NCBI GenBank assembly: GCA_015057715.1
Contig: SVDS01000023.1
Location: 1-43,589 of the forward strand
Length of the DNA: 43,589 nucleotides
Source: Paenibacillaceae bacterium
Lineage (GTDB): Bacteria; Bacillota; Clostridia; Lachnospirales; Lachnospiraceae
Direction of reading: 5' to 3'
In this document: positions 30,846 through 38,719 of the stretch, piece by piece
How the letters are laid out: each line of letters begins with the position of its first letter
Position numbering within the stretch: position 1 is the stretch's first letter
Notes under the pieces: model-generated
What the model was told of the DNA's origin: nothing
What the model saw: the letters and a program-made list of their open reading frames with translations, nothing else
The model's database searches: none
Made by a program: the position numbers and the translations under genes

Positions 30846-32585
30846 TTATAGGAGCTCAATAATAGCTTCTAATTCTTCAGATAAACCCTTTGCCAGTTCA
30901 AAATCGGTGTTTTTTAAGGCCAGTTCGATTTTTGTTTCAACTGCCTTTTTCTTTTGCTCTAATTCTAAATAGTCTTTATCAAAATGTCTGGCATAAATCA
31001 TTTGCCTGAATTTACGCATGCTCATTTTCCGGATTGTCTTATCATCAATGATTAAGACATAGTCCGCACAATTTACGATGGTATAAAAATCGTGGGAGAT
31101 CATTAAAACTGCACCCTTGTAGTCTGTAATAGCTTGTTCCAATGCTATTTGTGAGTAGGTGTCCAGATGGCTGGTAGGTTCATCAAGAAGCAGCAGGTCT
31201 GCTTTACCAGCAGAAATTTTAGCTAATTGAAGTATATTTTTTTCGCCGCCGGACAGGGCACCAATTTTTTGATGAAGGACTGTTTCATCAAATGTATAGT
31301 TGGAAAGATAGGAGCTGATTTCATCGTAGGTCTGAAACCCAAGGCTGAAAAAATAATCCAATACTGTTTCAGACTCATTTAGCATTTCACCCTGAAGCTG
31401 GGACAAAAAGGCTGTCTGAATGATTTCATTGATCTCTATGGAATCCTTGCTGTTTTTATAGATATCCCGGAGTAATGTAGTTTTTCCGGTTCCATTAGGG
31501 CCGATCAGGGCAACTTTATCTGTGGACTTGATTTCAAAGTTAACATCGTTGAGAAGCATTTCATCAAATGACACACTGTAATCTTTCACAGTTAATACGA
31601 TTGCATCTTCCAGCTCTTTGGCAACGGTGAAGTGAATATCCGGCTGTTTGATCTCTACAAATGGTGCTTGAATTCTTCGGGCGATTAACCGTTCCTGGAT
31701 TTTCTTTCTCGCTTTTAAGGATTTTCCTCTGGCTGCTTCTGTGTGTGTGGTAGCCAGTGATCTTAAATTGTTAATGATAATCTGATTTCTCTGGATTTCT
31801 TCAGTGTCAGCCACAGCCAGTTCCTGTAGTTCAATTTTCTTTTGCAGCAAAGTGAAGTTATAATCAATATACCGGCCGTCAAACTCCTGAAGCAGTTTAT
31901 TTTCCAGGTGAATAATCTTGTTAAAACAATGATTTAATAAATACCGGTTATGTGTAATAACCAGCATAGTGCCCTTATGTGAATTGATCAGGTTTTTAAG
32001 AGAATTTAAATTCTCAAAATCCAGAAAGACATCGGGTTCATCCATAATAATTAAATTAGGCTGAGTCAGCATCTCCTTTATTACCTGGACCAGCTTGAAC
32101 TCGCCCCCGCTGAGCTGGGAGACAGGAAGATTTTCCAGCTTTCCCAAGTCTGCCAGACCTAACTGCTTATTCATATTGGTTTCAAAATTATCTCCGTCAA
32201 TTGCCTGAAAGGCATCCAGAGCCTGCTGGTATTTTTCCAGGAGATTATCAATGTCTGATGAAGTTTCCATCTCAGTACAGATGGATGTTATTTCGTTTTG
32301 CAGCTTTGTAAATTCCGCACCAATATATTGGGCAACCGTTATATCCTCTGCATCGTCTCGTTCATAGAACTGGCTTACATATCCAATTCTGCAATTGGGA
32401 GATATCTCCAGTTTTCCATCATACATATATTTATCAGGATCCATAAGGATATGAATCAGCGTACTTTTTCCGCTTCCGCTGGTTCCTATAAAGGCGCAGT
32501 GCTGGCCGTCTTCTAAAGTGAACGAAATGTTATCATATAAGTCTTTCTGCGGAAATGAGTAAGACAGGTTATCAAATTTTATCAT
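30846..32585 (-). CDS. ABC-F family ATPase
   Basis: A soluble 579-residue protein with two ABC ATPase domains and no membrane part. Domain one has Walker A GTSGSGKST, signature LSGGE and Walker B IIMDEPDVFLDF. Domain two has GPNGTGKTT, LSGGEKNILQLAK and LLLLDEPTSHLD. A charged linker (about 270-325) separates them, corresponding to the P-site tRNA interaction region. ABC-F proteins act on ribosomes, either as translation factors or as antibiotic resistance by ribosome protection. The motifs deviate from the usual EPTNHLD. Start chosen after GGAGGACTTAC. Divergent from a WYL regulator. Resistance is possible but unproven. Confidence 0.88.
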   Translation of the reverse strand: MIKFDNLSYSFPQKDLYDNISFTLEDGQHCAFIGTSGSGKSTLIHILMDPDKYMYDGKLEISPNCRIGYVSQFYERDDAEDITVAQYIGAEFTKLQNEITSICTEMETSSDIDNLLEKYQQALDAFQAIDGDNFETNMNKQLGLADLGKLENLPVSQLSGGEFKLVQVIKEMLTQPNLIIMDEPDVFLDFENLNSLKNLINSHKGTMLVITHNRYLLNHCFNKIIHLENKLLQEFDGRYIDYNFTLLQKKIELQELAVADTEEIQRNQIIINNLRSLATTHTEAARGKSLKARKKIQERLIARRIQAPFVEIKQPDIHFTVAKELEDAIVLTVKDYSVSFDEMLLNDVNFEIKSTDKVALIGPNGTGKTTLLRDIYKNSKDSIEINEIIQTAFLSQLQGEMLNESETVLDYFFSLGFQTYDEISSYLSNYTFDETVLHQKIGALSGGEKNILQLAKISAGKADLLLLDEPTSHLDTYSQIALEQAITDYKGAVLMISHDFYTIVNCADYVLIIDDKTIRKMSMRKFRQMIYARHFDKDYLELEQKKKAVETKIELALKNTDFELAKGLSEELEAIIELL

Positions 32586-32690
32586 GTAAGTCCTCCATGT
32601 AATATGCGGCATCCCATCACTGTATTGTTAATATTGTTTCCACTAATAACAGTTTTCGAGATTACCTCTGGTAGCATACCATCTTTTAAT

Positions 32691-32708
32691 AATTATTTCA
32701 ATTATTTC
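32691..32708. repeat. 9-bp tandem repeat upstream of the WYL promoter
   Basis: AATTATTTC is repeated immediately, covering the expected -35 position of the promoter with -10 TATGAT at 32719-32724. Candidate operator half-sites. Confidence 0.35.
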
Positions 32709-32715
32709 ATTAGAA

Positions 32716-32724
32716 TGGTATGAT
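32716..32724 (+). promoter_or_regulatory. Extended -10 for the WYL regulator
   Basis: TGGTATGAT, 43 bases before the start codon. Confidence 0.4.
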
Positions 32725-32766
32725 ATTGAATGTATCTCAAATGAAAATGAATAGAGAGTAAATGGA

Positions 32767-33744
32767 ATGAAAAAAACGGAAAGACAGAATGGAATCACTC
32801 ATTTGTTACGAATGCGGAGAAAAATGACTGCCAAAGAGCTGGCGGATTATTTTGATGTGAGCGAGCGGACGATCTACAGAGATATTGATGCGCTCAGCCA
32901 GCTTCATGTCCCCATTATTTCCTACGAGGGGCTGGGAGGGGGGTACGAGATAGATTCTTCCTATTTTCTGCCAAGTATAAAACTTAGTGAGCAGGAATTA
33001 TTAATGCTTTTGATGGTGTTAAAGGCTGGAGAAGAGTTTCGTATCCCCAACATGGCCGCAGATTATAACCTGCTAAGCGGCAAGTTGCTGAATGTTTTAC
33101 CGGATGAAGAAAGGCAAAAGGCTTCCCAGGCTATATCACACATAAATTTTGATATCTTGCGGATAATACCCAAAGGCTACGCAGATGATGTTCTAAAGCC
33201 CATATTAGAGGCACTGTTTAAATCCTGCGATCTGCAGCTTAGTTATTACCACCCAGAGCGGAATGCCACAGAATCCAGGCGTTTTTCACCTATAGAGCTG
33301 CAATTTGGAGATGGAGGGTGGTATATAAACGGCTACTGTCATTTGAGAAAAGAAAAGCGAACGTTCCGGCTTGACCGAATCGTATCAATTACATGCGTGG
33401 ATGAAGAAAATCATTTTATAAACAGGGAATTGTCTGTACCAGAGCACGATAAGTTTCGGTGGAATACGTATGAACTGCTTATAGATCCGGCTCTTTACAG
33501 GATTATCAAGGATGATGTTTATCTCCAGAATGCCGTGACCCAATCCATAGACAGCAAAATACATCTTACGGTCAGTACTCCTTATAAGGATGAAATATGT
33601 AAACTGGTTCTATGCCATCCGGAAAAGGTGACTGCTTTAAAGCCAGAAGAATTCATGGAAGAAATAAAGCAGTTAAGTAATGCGTTATCCGAAAAGTATC
33701 TGGATGTATCAAAAAGGAGCTTATCAGATGAAGAAAGCAATTAG
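32767..33744 (+). CDS. YafY-type HTH/WYL-domain regulator
   Basis: A 325-residue transcription factor. Residues about 5-60 form the HTH_11 domain (MTAKELADYFDVSERTIYRD is the recognition region). The WYL domain is at about 140-225, with the W-Y-L equivalent in GGWYINGYCHLRKEKRTFRL. A C-terminal WCX domain fills about 235-320. WYL domains bind small ligands or nucleic acids. The gene overlaps the following hydrolase by 17 bases, indicating coupling. It is divergent from the ABC-F gene and may regulate it or its own operon. Confidence 0.92.
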   Translation: MKKTERQNGITHLLRMRRKMTAKELADYFDVSERTIYRDIDALSQLHVPIISYEGLGGGYEIDSSYFLPSIKLSEQELLMLLMVLKAGEEFRIPNMAADYNLLSGKLLNVLPDEERQKASQAISHINFDILRIIPKGYADDVLKPILEALFKSCDLQLSYYHPERNATESRRFSPIELQFGDGGWYINGYCHLRKEKRTFRLDRIVSITCVDEENHFINRELSVPEHDKFRWNTYELLIDPALYRIIKDDVYLQNAVTQSIDSKIHLTVSTPYKDEICKLVLCHPEKVTALKPEEFMEEIKQLSNALSEKYLDVSKRSLSDEESN

Positions 33745-34687
33745 AATAACCGGGAAAATAATACTATGGTTCTTTATAATCATAGCTGGCCTTTTAATCA
33801 TCTCAGCGTTAACTCACAATATTCTTACATCAATGGAAAAAAAGAAATATAAAATCGGACAAACCATTGATATAGATGGAAAGCACATGCAGGCATATGT
33901 GACCGGCCAGGGAGAAAAAACCATTGTTTTATTAAGCGGTTTGGGAACTGCATCACCGATCGCAGATTTTATGCCTCTGGCAGATCGACTGAGTGCGGAT
34001 TATAAAGTTGTAATTCTTGAATACTTTGGTTATGGTTTCAGTGATACAATAAAAGCAGAGCGTTCCAATGAAAATATTGTAAATGAAATACGGACTGCGC
34101 TGAACCAATTAGAAATAAAGGGACCATATATTTTAATGCCTCACTCAATATCCGGTATTTATTCCATGTATTATGCCATTAAATACCCTGATGAAGTGGA
34201 GGCAATCATTGGAATCGATGAGTCAGTGCCAAATCAGACAAAAATTAATAAAGATCCCGATATGTCTCACAGCTTAACTTTGCTTAATACATTTGGCATT
34301 ATTAGGGACGTCACATATCTTTCGCCGGAGGCTGAGGATACTAAGAACAAAAATAAGGATTACACGGAAGAGCAGATTAAAATTAAAAAAATGGCCACAG
34401 CGTGGAACAGTGTAAATGTATCTGTAATAAATGAATTTAACAGGGTAAATAAAAACACAGAAGAATTATATGATGTAAAATATCCGGATAATCTCCCTGT
34501 TCTTGCCATTTTAGCAAATGAATCAGAAGATACGAATAAAGACTGGATCTCGCTTCATCAACAATTAATAACCAATCCTTCCATACAAAAAGTAGAAACG
34601 CTTGCCGGGGAACATTATCTTCACTGGTCCCATGCTGATAAAATAGCTGAATTATCAAAAGAATTTATATCCGCCCATCTAAAATGA
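33728..34687 (+). CDS. Membrane-anchored alpha/beta hydrolase
   Basis: A 319-residue alpha/beta hydrolase. An N-terminal hydrophobic helix (about 10-30: IILWFFIIIAGLLIISAL) anchors it outside the membrane. The fold starts VLLSGLGTASPIADF, an oxyanion-loop region. The nucleophile elbow is PHSISGIYSMYY (G-x-S-x-G variant H-S-I-S-G), and the C-terminal AGEHYLHWSHAD contains the catalytic histidine. Substrate unknown. RBS AAGGAGC is inside the end of the WYL gene, and the ATG gives a 17-base overlap. Confidence 0.85.
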   Translation: MKKAIRITGKIILWFFIIIAGLLIISALTHNILTSMEKKKYKIGQTIDIDGKHMQAYVTGQGEKTIVLLSGLGTASPIADFMPLADRLSADYKVVILEYFGYGFSDTIKAERSNENIVNEIRTALNQLEIKGPYILMPHSISGIYSMYYAIKYPDEVEAIIGIDESVPNQTKINKDPDMSHSLTLLNTFGIIRDVTYLSPEAEDTKNKNKDYTEEQIKIKKMATAWNSVNVSVINEFNRVNKNTEELYDVKYPDNLPVLAILANESEDTNKDWISLHQQLITNPSIQKVETLAGEHYLHWSHADKIAELSKEFISAHLK

Positions 34688-34694
34688 TCTATTT

Positions 34695-34729
34695 AAACTC
34701 TGACACTCTTATGTCAGAGTTTATTTGTT
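34695..34729 (+). terminator. Terminator of the WYL-hydrolase operon
   Basis: AAACTCTGACA and TGTCAGAGTTT form a perfect 11-bp stem with a 6-base loop, followed by ATTTGTT. Confidence 0.85.
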
Positions 34730-34781
34730 ATGCTGATGTAACAAAAAGAAATGCCGATACAGGCAATCGGGAGGTATCTAT

Positions 34782-35723
34782 ATGATTTATACGGCAAGAG
34801 GACCTATTTATAAAGAAGAACTTGGAATTACTTTGGGGCATGAACATATTAAGTGGGAGGCAGATGAGTTTTTAGCAAACACCATGTATTTTGACAAAAA
34901 GTATCAGGTGGAAACCATGGAATCAGACAGGAACTATATTGTACCTGTTATGCTTGATATAAAAGCAAGAGGCGGAACGAGTATTGTGGAAACGTCACCT
35001 CCAATTGGAGGGCAGAATGTCAAATTGTTAAAAATGTTATCAGAACAGACAGATATGCATATTATTCCGTGCACGGGATGGAACATGACAAAACAGCTTT
35101 ACGATGTGTTTCCGGATCATTTTGAAGAACAGCTGGCAAACCGATGGATCAAGGATTTTAAAGAAGGTCTGGATACCATAGATGATATTGTGATACGTCC
35201 GGGACACATCAAACTGCTGCTTGACAAGGGGAAATTGTCTGGTGCCGATAAGGCTATGCTGATTGCGGCGGTGAGAGCCAGCAAAGAGACAGGTATTCCT
35301 GTTCACTGCCATATCCTGGAGGCAGAGATGGTTCATGAAGTGATACAGGTCCTGGATGGGGTAAATGCAGATTACAATAAATTTCTTTGGGCGCATGCAG
35401 ATCGGGATGCGAACAGAGAAACAGTGGAACTGGCAGCAAAAAAGGGTATGTGGATTGGTATTGATAATATAAGGAAGGGAACAAGTGCCCGGGAGTTTGA
35501 GCTGTTAAACTATATTATATCACTTAATTACAGCCATAAGGTGCTTCTGTCCCAGGATTACGACTTCTATTCAGAGGGGAAAGAGTCCCTGGAACATCAT
35601 CCCTGTACATCCATCTTTGATGAATTTATTCCCTATTGCACTGCCAACGGAATGAGCCGGCAGGAATTAATCCGCATGATGACAGAGAACCCTGCTAATT
35701 TCTATGATGTGGATAAGATATGA
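34782..35723 (+). CDS. Phosphotriesterase-family metal hydrolase
   Basis: A 313-residue amidohydrolase-superfamily TIM-barrel of the phosphotriesterase homology protein type. The binuclear metal site is visible: His20 and His22 (LGHEHI), the carboxylated-lysine position Lys144 (GHIKLLL), His175/His177 (VHCHI), His205 (WAHADRD) and Asp259 (LSQDYD). Family members are mostly lactonases; few hydrolyse organophosphates. RBS GGGAGG. The gene is preceded by a terminator and followed by a possible 35-residue membrane peptide. Confidence 0.92.
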   Translation: MIYTARGPIYKEELGITLGHEHIKWEADEFLANTMYFDKKYQVETMESDRNYIVPVMLDIKARGGTSIVETSPPIGGQNVKLLKMLSEQTDMHIIPCTGWNMTKQLYDVFPDHFEEQLANRWIKDFKEGLDTIDDIVIRPGHIKLLLDKGKLSGADKAMLIAAVRASKETGIPVHCHILEAEMVHEVIQVLDGVNADYNKFLWAHADRDANRETVELAAKKGMWIGIDNIRKGTSAREFELLNYIISLNYSHKVLLSQDYDFYSEGKESLEHHPCTSIFDEFIPYCTANGMSRQELIRMMTENPANFYDVDKI

Positions 35724-35745
35724 AATGGTAAGTGAGGATGCTTCG

Positions 35746-35853
35746 ATGTATAAGTTATTTATATTAACAGGTAAGATTGTTCTTTTGGCTTTAATGGCTA
35801 TTCTTTCATTATGTTTTATATCTGGAATTTGCCAGGCTCTCATCATGGTATGA
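35746..35853 (+). CDS. Possible 35-residue single-helix membrane peptide
   Basis: An ATG preceded by GTGAGG at about eight bases opens a 36-codon frame. The product has a basic start (MYKLFILTGK) followed by one long hydrophobic stretch to the end. It lies 22 bases after the phosphotriesterase gene and before a terminator. No homology known; could be a genuine small membrane protein or chance. Confidence 0.4.
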   Translation: MYKLFILTGKIVLLALMAILSLCFISGICQALIMV

Positions 35854-35870
35854 GTCATATAAGCGTTACA

Positions 35871-35927
35871 CAACAATAAAAAATCAACCGGTACAATCAG
35901 CCAAACGGTTGATTTTTTTATTGTTGT
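35871..35927. terminator. Strong bidirectional terminator
   Basis: AATCAACCG and CGGTTGATT, extended by flanking CAACAATAAA and TTTATTGTTG, with a 15-base loop and T-run. It isolates the ABC exporter operon from the phosphotriesterase gene. Confidence 0.9.
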
Positions 35928-35971
35928 AATCCCGTATGATATCCGTAGCAAACAAAAAGGAGATAAATGTT

Positions 35972-36910
35972 ATGGATCATCTAATGACAGTCAGCAATTT
36001 GAAAAAGAGTTTTAAAGATCATATTGTTTTAAAAGGAATCAGTTTTGAGATACGCCGGGGAGAGGTGCTGTGTTTTTTAGGTCCCAATGGAGCGGGAAAA
36101 AGTACTACCATTAACATTCTCACCGCTGTACTTGGAAGTGATGAGGGGGAGATTCGCTTTAAGGGTGATAGAATCAGTAAGAAACTGCGAAGCTACAAAC
36201 AGTCCATTGGTATTGTCCCTCAGGATATAGCGCTTTATGAAGAATTAAGCGCAGAAAGCAACTTAAGATTTTTTGCTTCTCTTTACGGACTTTATGGCAG
36301 CAGACTGAACGATGCCGTAGAGGAGGCACTTCTCTTTGCTGGTTTGCAGGACCGCAGAAAGGATAAGGTGAAGACATTCTCAGGGGGAATGAAGAGGCGT
36401 CTTAATATTGCATGTGCCATCACCCACCACCCGGAGCTGGTCATTATGGATGAACCCACAGTTGGAATTGATCCACAAAGCCGGAATCATATTCTTTCTT
36501 CCATTAAAAAGCTTCAGAATCAGGGAATGACAGTTATTTATACGACTCATTACATGGAAGAAGTGGAAGTGATCTCTTCCAGGATCATCATTATGGATCA
36601 TGGAACCATTCTTGCTGAAGGGACCAAAGAGAGTTTGAAAGAGGATATTCAGAATGAAAAGAGATACATCATAGAGGTGGAGGAAAACGGAACCATGGGA
36701 CATGATGAATTTTTTTCTGTGGAAGGTGTTAAGTCTGTAAAAATTGATGGTAATACGTTTGAGATCACATCTCTAAAAGGAGTAGAAAATCTTGACCGGA
36801 TTATCGCCCTGTTAAGTGATCACGGTGAAAAAATACGCAATATTACAAGTGAAGCAGCAAGTCTTGAGATAGTTTTCTTAAAGCTGACAGGACGTAAGCT
36901 GCGCGACTGA
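35972..36910 (+). CDS. ABC-2 type exporter ATP-binding protein
   Basis: A 312-residue ATPase of an ABC-2 (drug/lantibiotic-type) exporter. Walker A GPNGAGKS is at 37-44, the signature FSGGMKRRL at about 145, and Walker B LVIMDEPTVGID follows. The C-terminal about 80 residues form the regulatory extension usual for DrrA/CcmA-like subunits. Start chosen at the ATG nine bases after AAGGAG. Two permease genes follow within 15 bases, forming a complete exporter. The substrate is unknown; antimicrobial or toxic-compound efflux is a common role. Confidence 0.93.
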   Translation: MDHLMTVSNLKKSFKDHIVLKGISFEIRRGEVLCFLGPNGAGKSTTINILTAVLGSDEGEIRFKGDRISKKLRSYKQSIGIVPQDIALYEELSAESNLRFFASLYGLYGSRLNDAVEEALLFAGLQDRRKDKVKTFSGGMKRRLNIACAITHHPELVIMDEPTVGIDPQSRNHILSSIKKLQNQGMTVIYTTHYMEEVEVISSRIIIMDHGTILAEGTKESLKEDIQNEKRYIIEVEENGTMGHDEFFSVEGVKSVKIDGNTFEITSLKGVENLDRIIALLSDHGEKIRNITSEAASLEIVFLKLTGRKLRD

Positions 36911-36925
36911 GAGAGGAGAGTTTCC

Positions 36926-37666
36926 ATGCGTCGTTTTATAACAATTTTAAAAATGGATCTGGTTAATTTATTTAAAAATCCGGTTCTGGTAGGGTATAAC
37001 ACTGTTTTTGCAGGTCTGTTAATATTGATTCTCGGTTATTTGTGCGAAGGGGATTATTCAGAGAGTAAGACAGCCTATCAGTACTATACCGTTTCTCTTA
37101 TTGTCTATGGCATGTTAAATGGGGCAATGACTGCTTCAAACTGTTTTATGGAACGGGATATCAAGCGGGCCAACCTTCGGATTATTTATTCTCCTGTGGG
37201 GAGTTTCTGCGTTTATTTTTCCAAAATGGTAGCTTCCTTTCTTTTTAATTATGTCCTGCATACATCACTGCTGCTGGTTTTGTGTCCGCTTCTTCATGTG
37301 AGCCTTGGAAGCAATCCGGTGTTTTTTGTTCTTTTAATGGCGCCAGTAGAATTAGCGGCATCTGCTTTTGGAATCTTTTTTTGCTGTGTGTTCCATTGTG
37401 AAGAAACCACCAGCACATTGCTGAGTACCGTAATTAATCTGCTTTGTTTTTTGGGAGGTACGTTTTTCTCACTTGACGGAATGGGAAGCCTGATGGCCTT
37501 TATTACGAAAATATCACCGGTAAGATGGCTCAATGAAGCTTTCTTTACCTTGTCCTGTGATAGCAGTCTGAGATATTTCTGGCCGGTATTTATTACTGCG
37601 CTGGTGCTCTCTGTACTGCTGACATCAGGATGTAAATTATGTTTCAGAACGGAGGATTATATATGA
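36926..37666 (+). CDS. ABC-2 type permease subunit
   Basis: A 246-residue inner-membrane subunit with about six transmembrane segments and a cytoplasmic start (RRFITILKMDLVNLFKNP), typical of ABC2_membrane proteins. RBS GAGAGGAGAG. It follows the ATPase by 15 bases and overlaps the next permease by four bases (ATGA). Together the two permeases form a heterodimeric channel. Confidence 0.9.
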   Translation: MRRFITILKMDLVNLFKNPVLVGYNTVFAGLLILILGYLCEGDYSESKTAYQYYTVSLIVYGMLNGAMTASNCFMERDIKRANLRIIYSPVGSFCVYFSKMVASFLFNYVLHTSLLLVLCPLLHVSLGSNPVFFVLLMAPVELAASAFGIFFCCVFHCEETTSTLLSTVINLLCFLGGTFFSLDGMGSLMAFITKISPVRWLNEAFFTLSCDSSLRYFWPVFITALVLSVLLTSGCKLCFRTEDYI

Positions 37667-38643
37667 GAACCTTTTTCACTACCATTAAAAATATTTATGA
37701 GCGGACGATTCCCCGCCTGTCTATGTTTATTTTATTAACAGCATTTACCCTTGCCTCCATGGTGCTGGCAGTTCATCTGACGGGTGTACAACAGGTGAGA
37801 GGTCATATTGTTTTGGTAACAGACAAATCCGCGGAGGAAATACCAAAAGGTTCTAAAGAATTTGATATGGTTGTTTCAGCAGTAAAGCCCCCTGTTTCTG
37901 CACTGGTAGAGAAGAAATATGATGCTTTTGTGACAATTGGCAAAGATGGTAATTATGAGATCGAAACACTCCGCAATGATGATTATAAAAATATGATTGA
38001 AGCAATGCTGCGTAATCCGGACGCCCCCCTGAAAGGGAGTAGAACCACCCGTGGTGTTGGCGCTAATATAATTGGATTTATGATGATGTTTCTTTTAATG
38101 GAGGTTTTTGCAAATCTGTTTGCTTTTGCAGATGACAAAGAGCAGGGACAGCTGCGTCGGATCACAGCAGCGCCCGTTTCTTTTGGCGGTTATCTTGGGG
38201 CTCACTGCATTTTCTGCCTTTCCATGCTTCTGCCTGAATATATACTGCTTATTTTATTAAAATTTTTGGGATTTAACATTGGTTTTACACTATTGCAGTA
38301 CGCAGGTCTGATTTTGGTAATGAGCTTTTTTGGTATTTCCTTCGCCCTGCTGTTAAATACACTGATCAGTAAACCAGATAATGCTTCCATGCTTGGCAGA
38401 TCCATTGTCGTCTTATCATCCATGCTTGCAGGAACTTTTTATTTCTTTGGTAAAAAGAATATAGTATTAGATACAATCATTAAATTACTGCCTCAAAAGC
38501 AGTTGATGGATTTTGTTGAATACCTGGAACGAGGGGAGGCATGGCATCACAGCTTTAGCATTGTATATGTGATCGCTTTTTCTATGGTTTTATTTATGAT
38601 TTCCTGTGCCAGTTTACGGATGAAATATATAAAAAGGGTATGA
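37663..38643 (+). CDS. ABC-2 type permease subunit with extracytoplasmic domain
   Basis: A 326-residue permease. The first helix (about 20-45) is followed by an extracytoplasmic domain (about 45-125) and then five more hydrophobic segments, the layout of ABC2_membrane_3 proteins such as YhgE/Linearmycin-exporter types. The ATG lies after CGGAGG, with a four-base overlap with the previous gene. The last gene of the exporter is followed 76 bases later by a MalT-like regulator with its own promoter. Confidence 0.9.
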   Translation: MRTFFTTIKNIYERTIPRLSMFILLTAFTLASMVLAVHLTGVQQVRGHIVLVTDKSAEEIPKGSKEFDMVVSAVKPPVSALVEKKYDAFVTIGKDGNYEIETLRNDDYKNMIEAMLRNPDAPLKGSRTTRGVGANIIGFMMMFLLMEVFANLFAFADDKEQGQLRRITAAPVSFGGYLGAHCIFCLSMLLPEYILLILLKFLGFNIGFTLLQYAGLILVMSFFGISFALLLNTLISKPDNASMLGRSIVVLSSMLAGTFYFFGKKNIVLDTIIKLLPQKQLMDFVEYLERGEAWHHSFSIVYVIAFSMVLFMISCASLRMKYIKRV

Positions 38644-38657
38644 ATGCGAGACATTTC

Positions 38658-38686
38658 TTGTCAAAGCGGACGACCTGGATTACAAT
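38658..38686 (+). promoter_or_regulatory. Promoter of the MalT-like regulator
   Basis: TTGTCA and TACAAT are separated by 17 bases, with the start codon 33 bases after the -10. Confidence 0.6.
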
Positions 38687-38719
38687 AATAGGAACAAATA
38701 CATGACAGGTGAATAAAAA

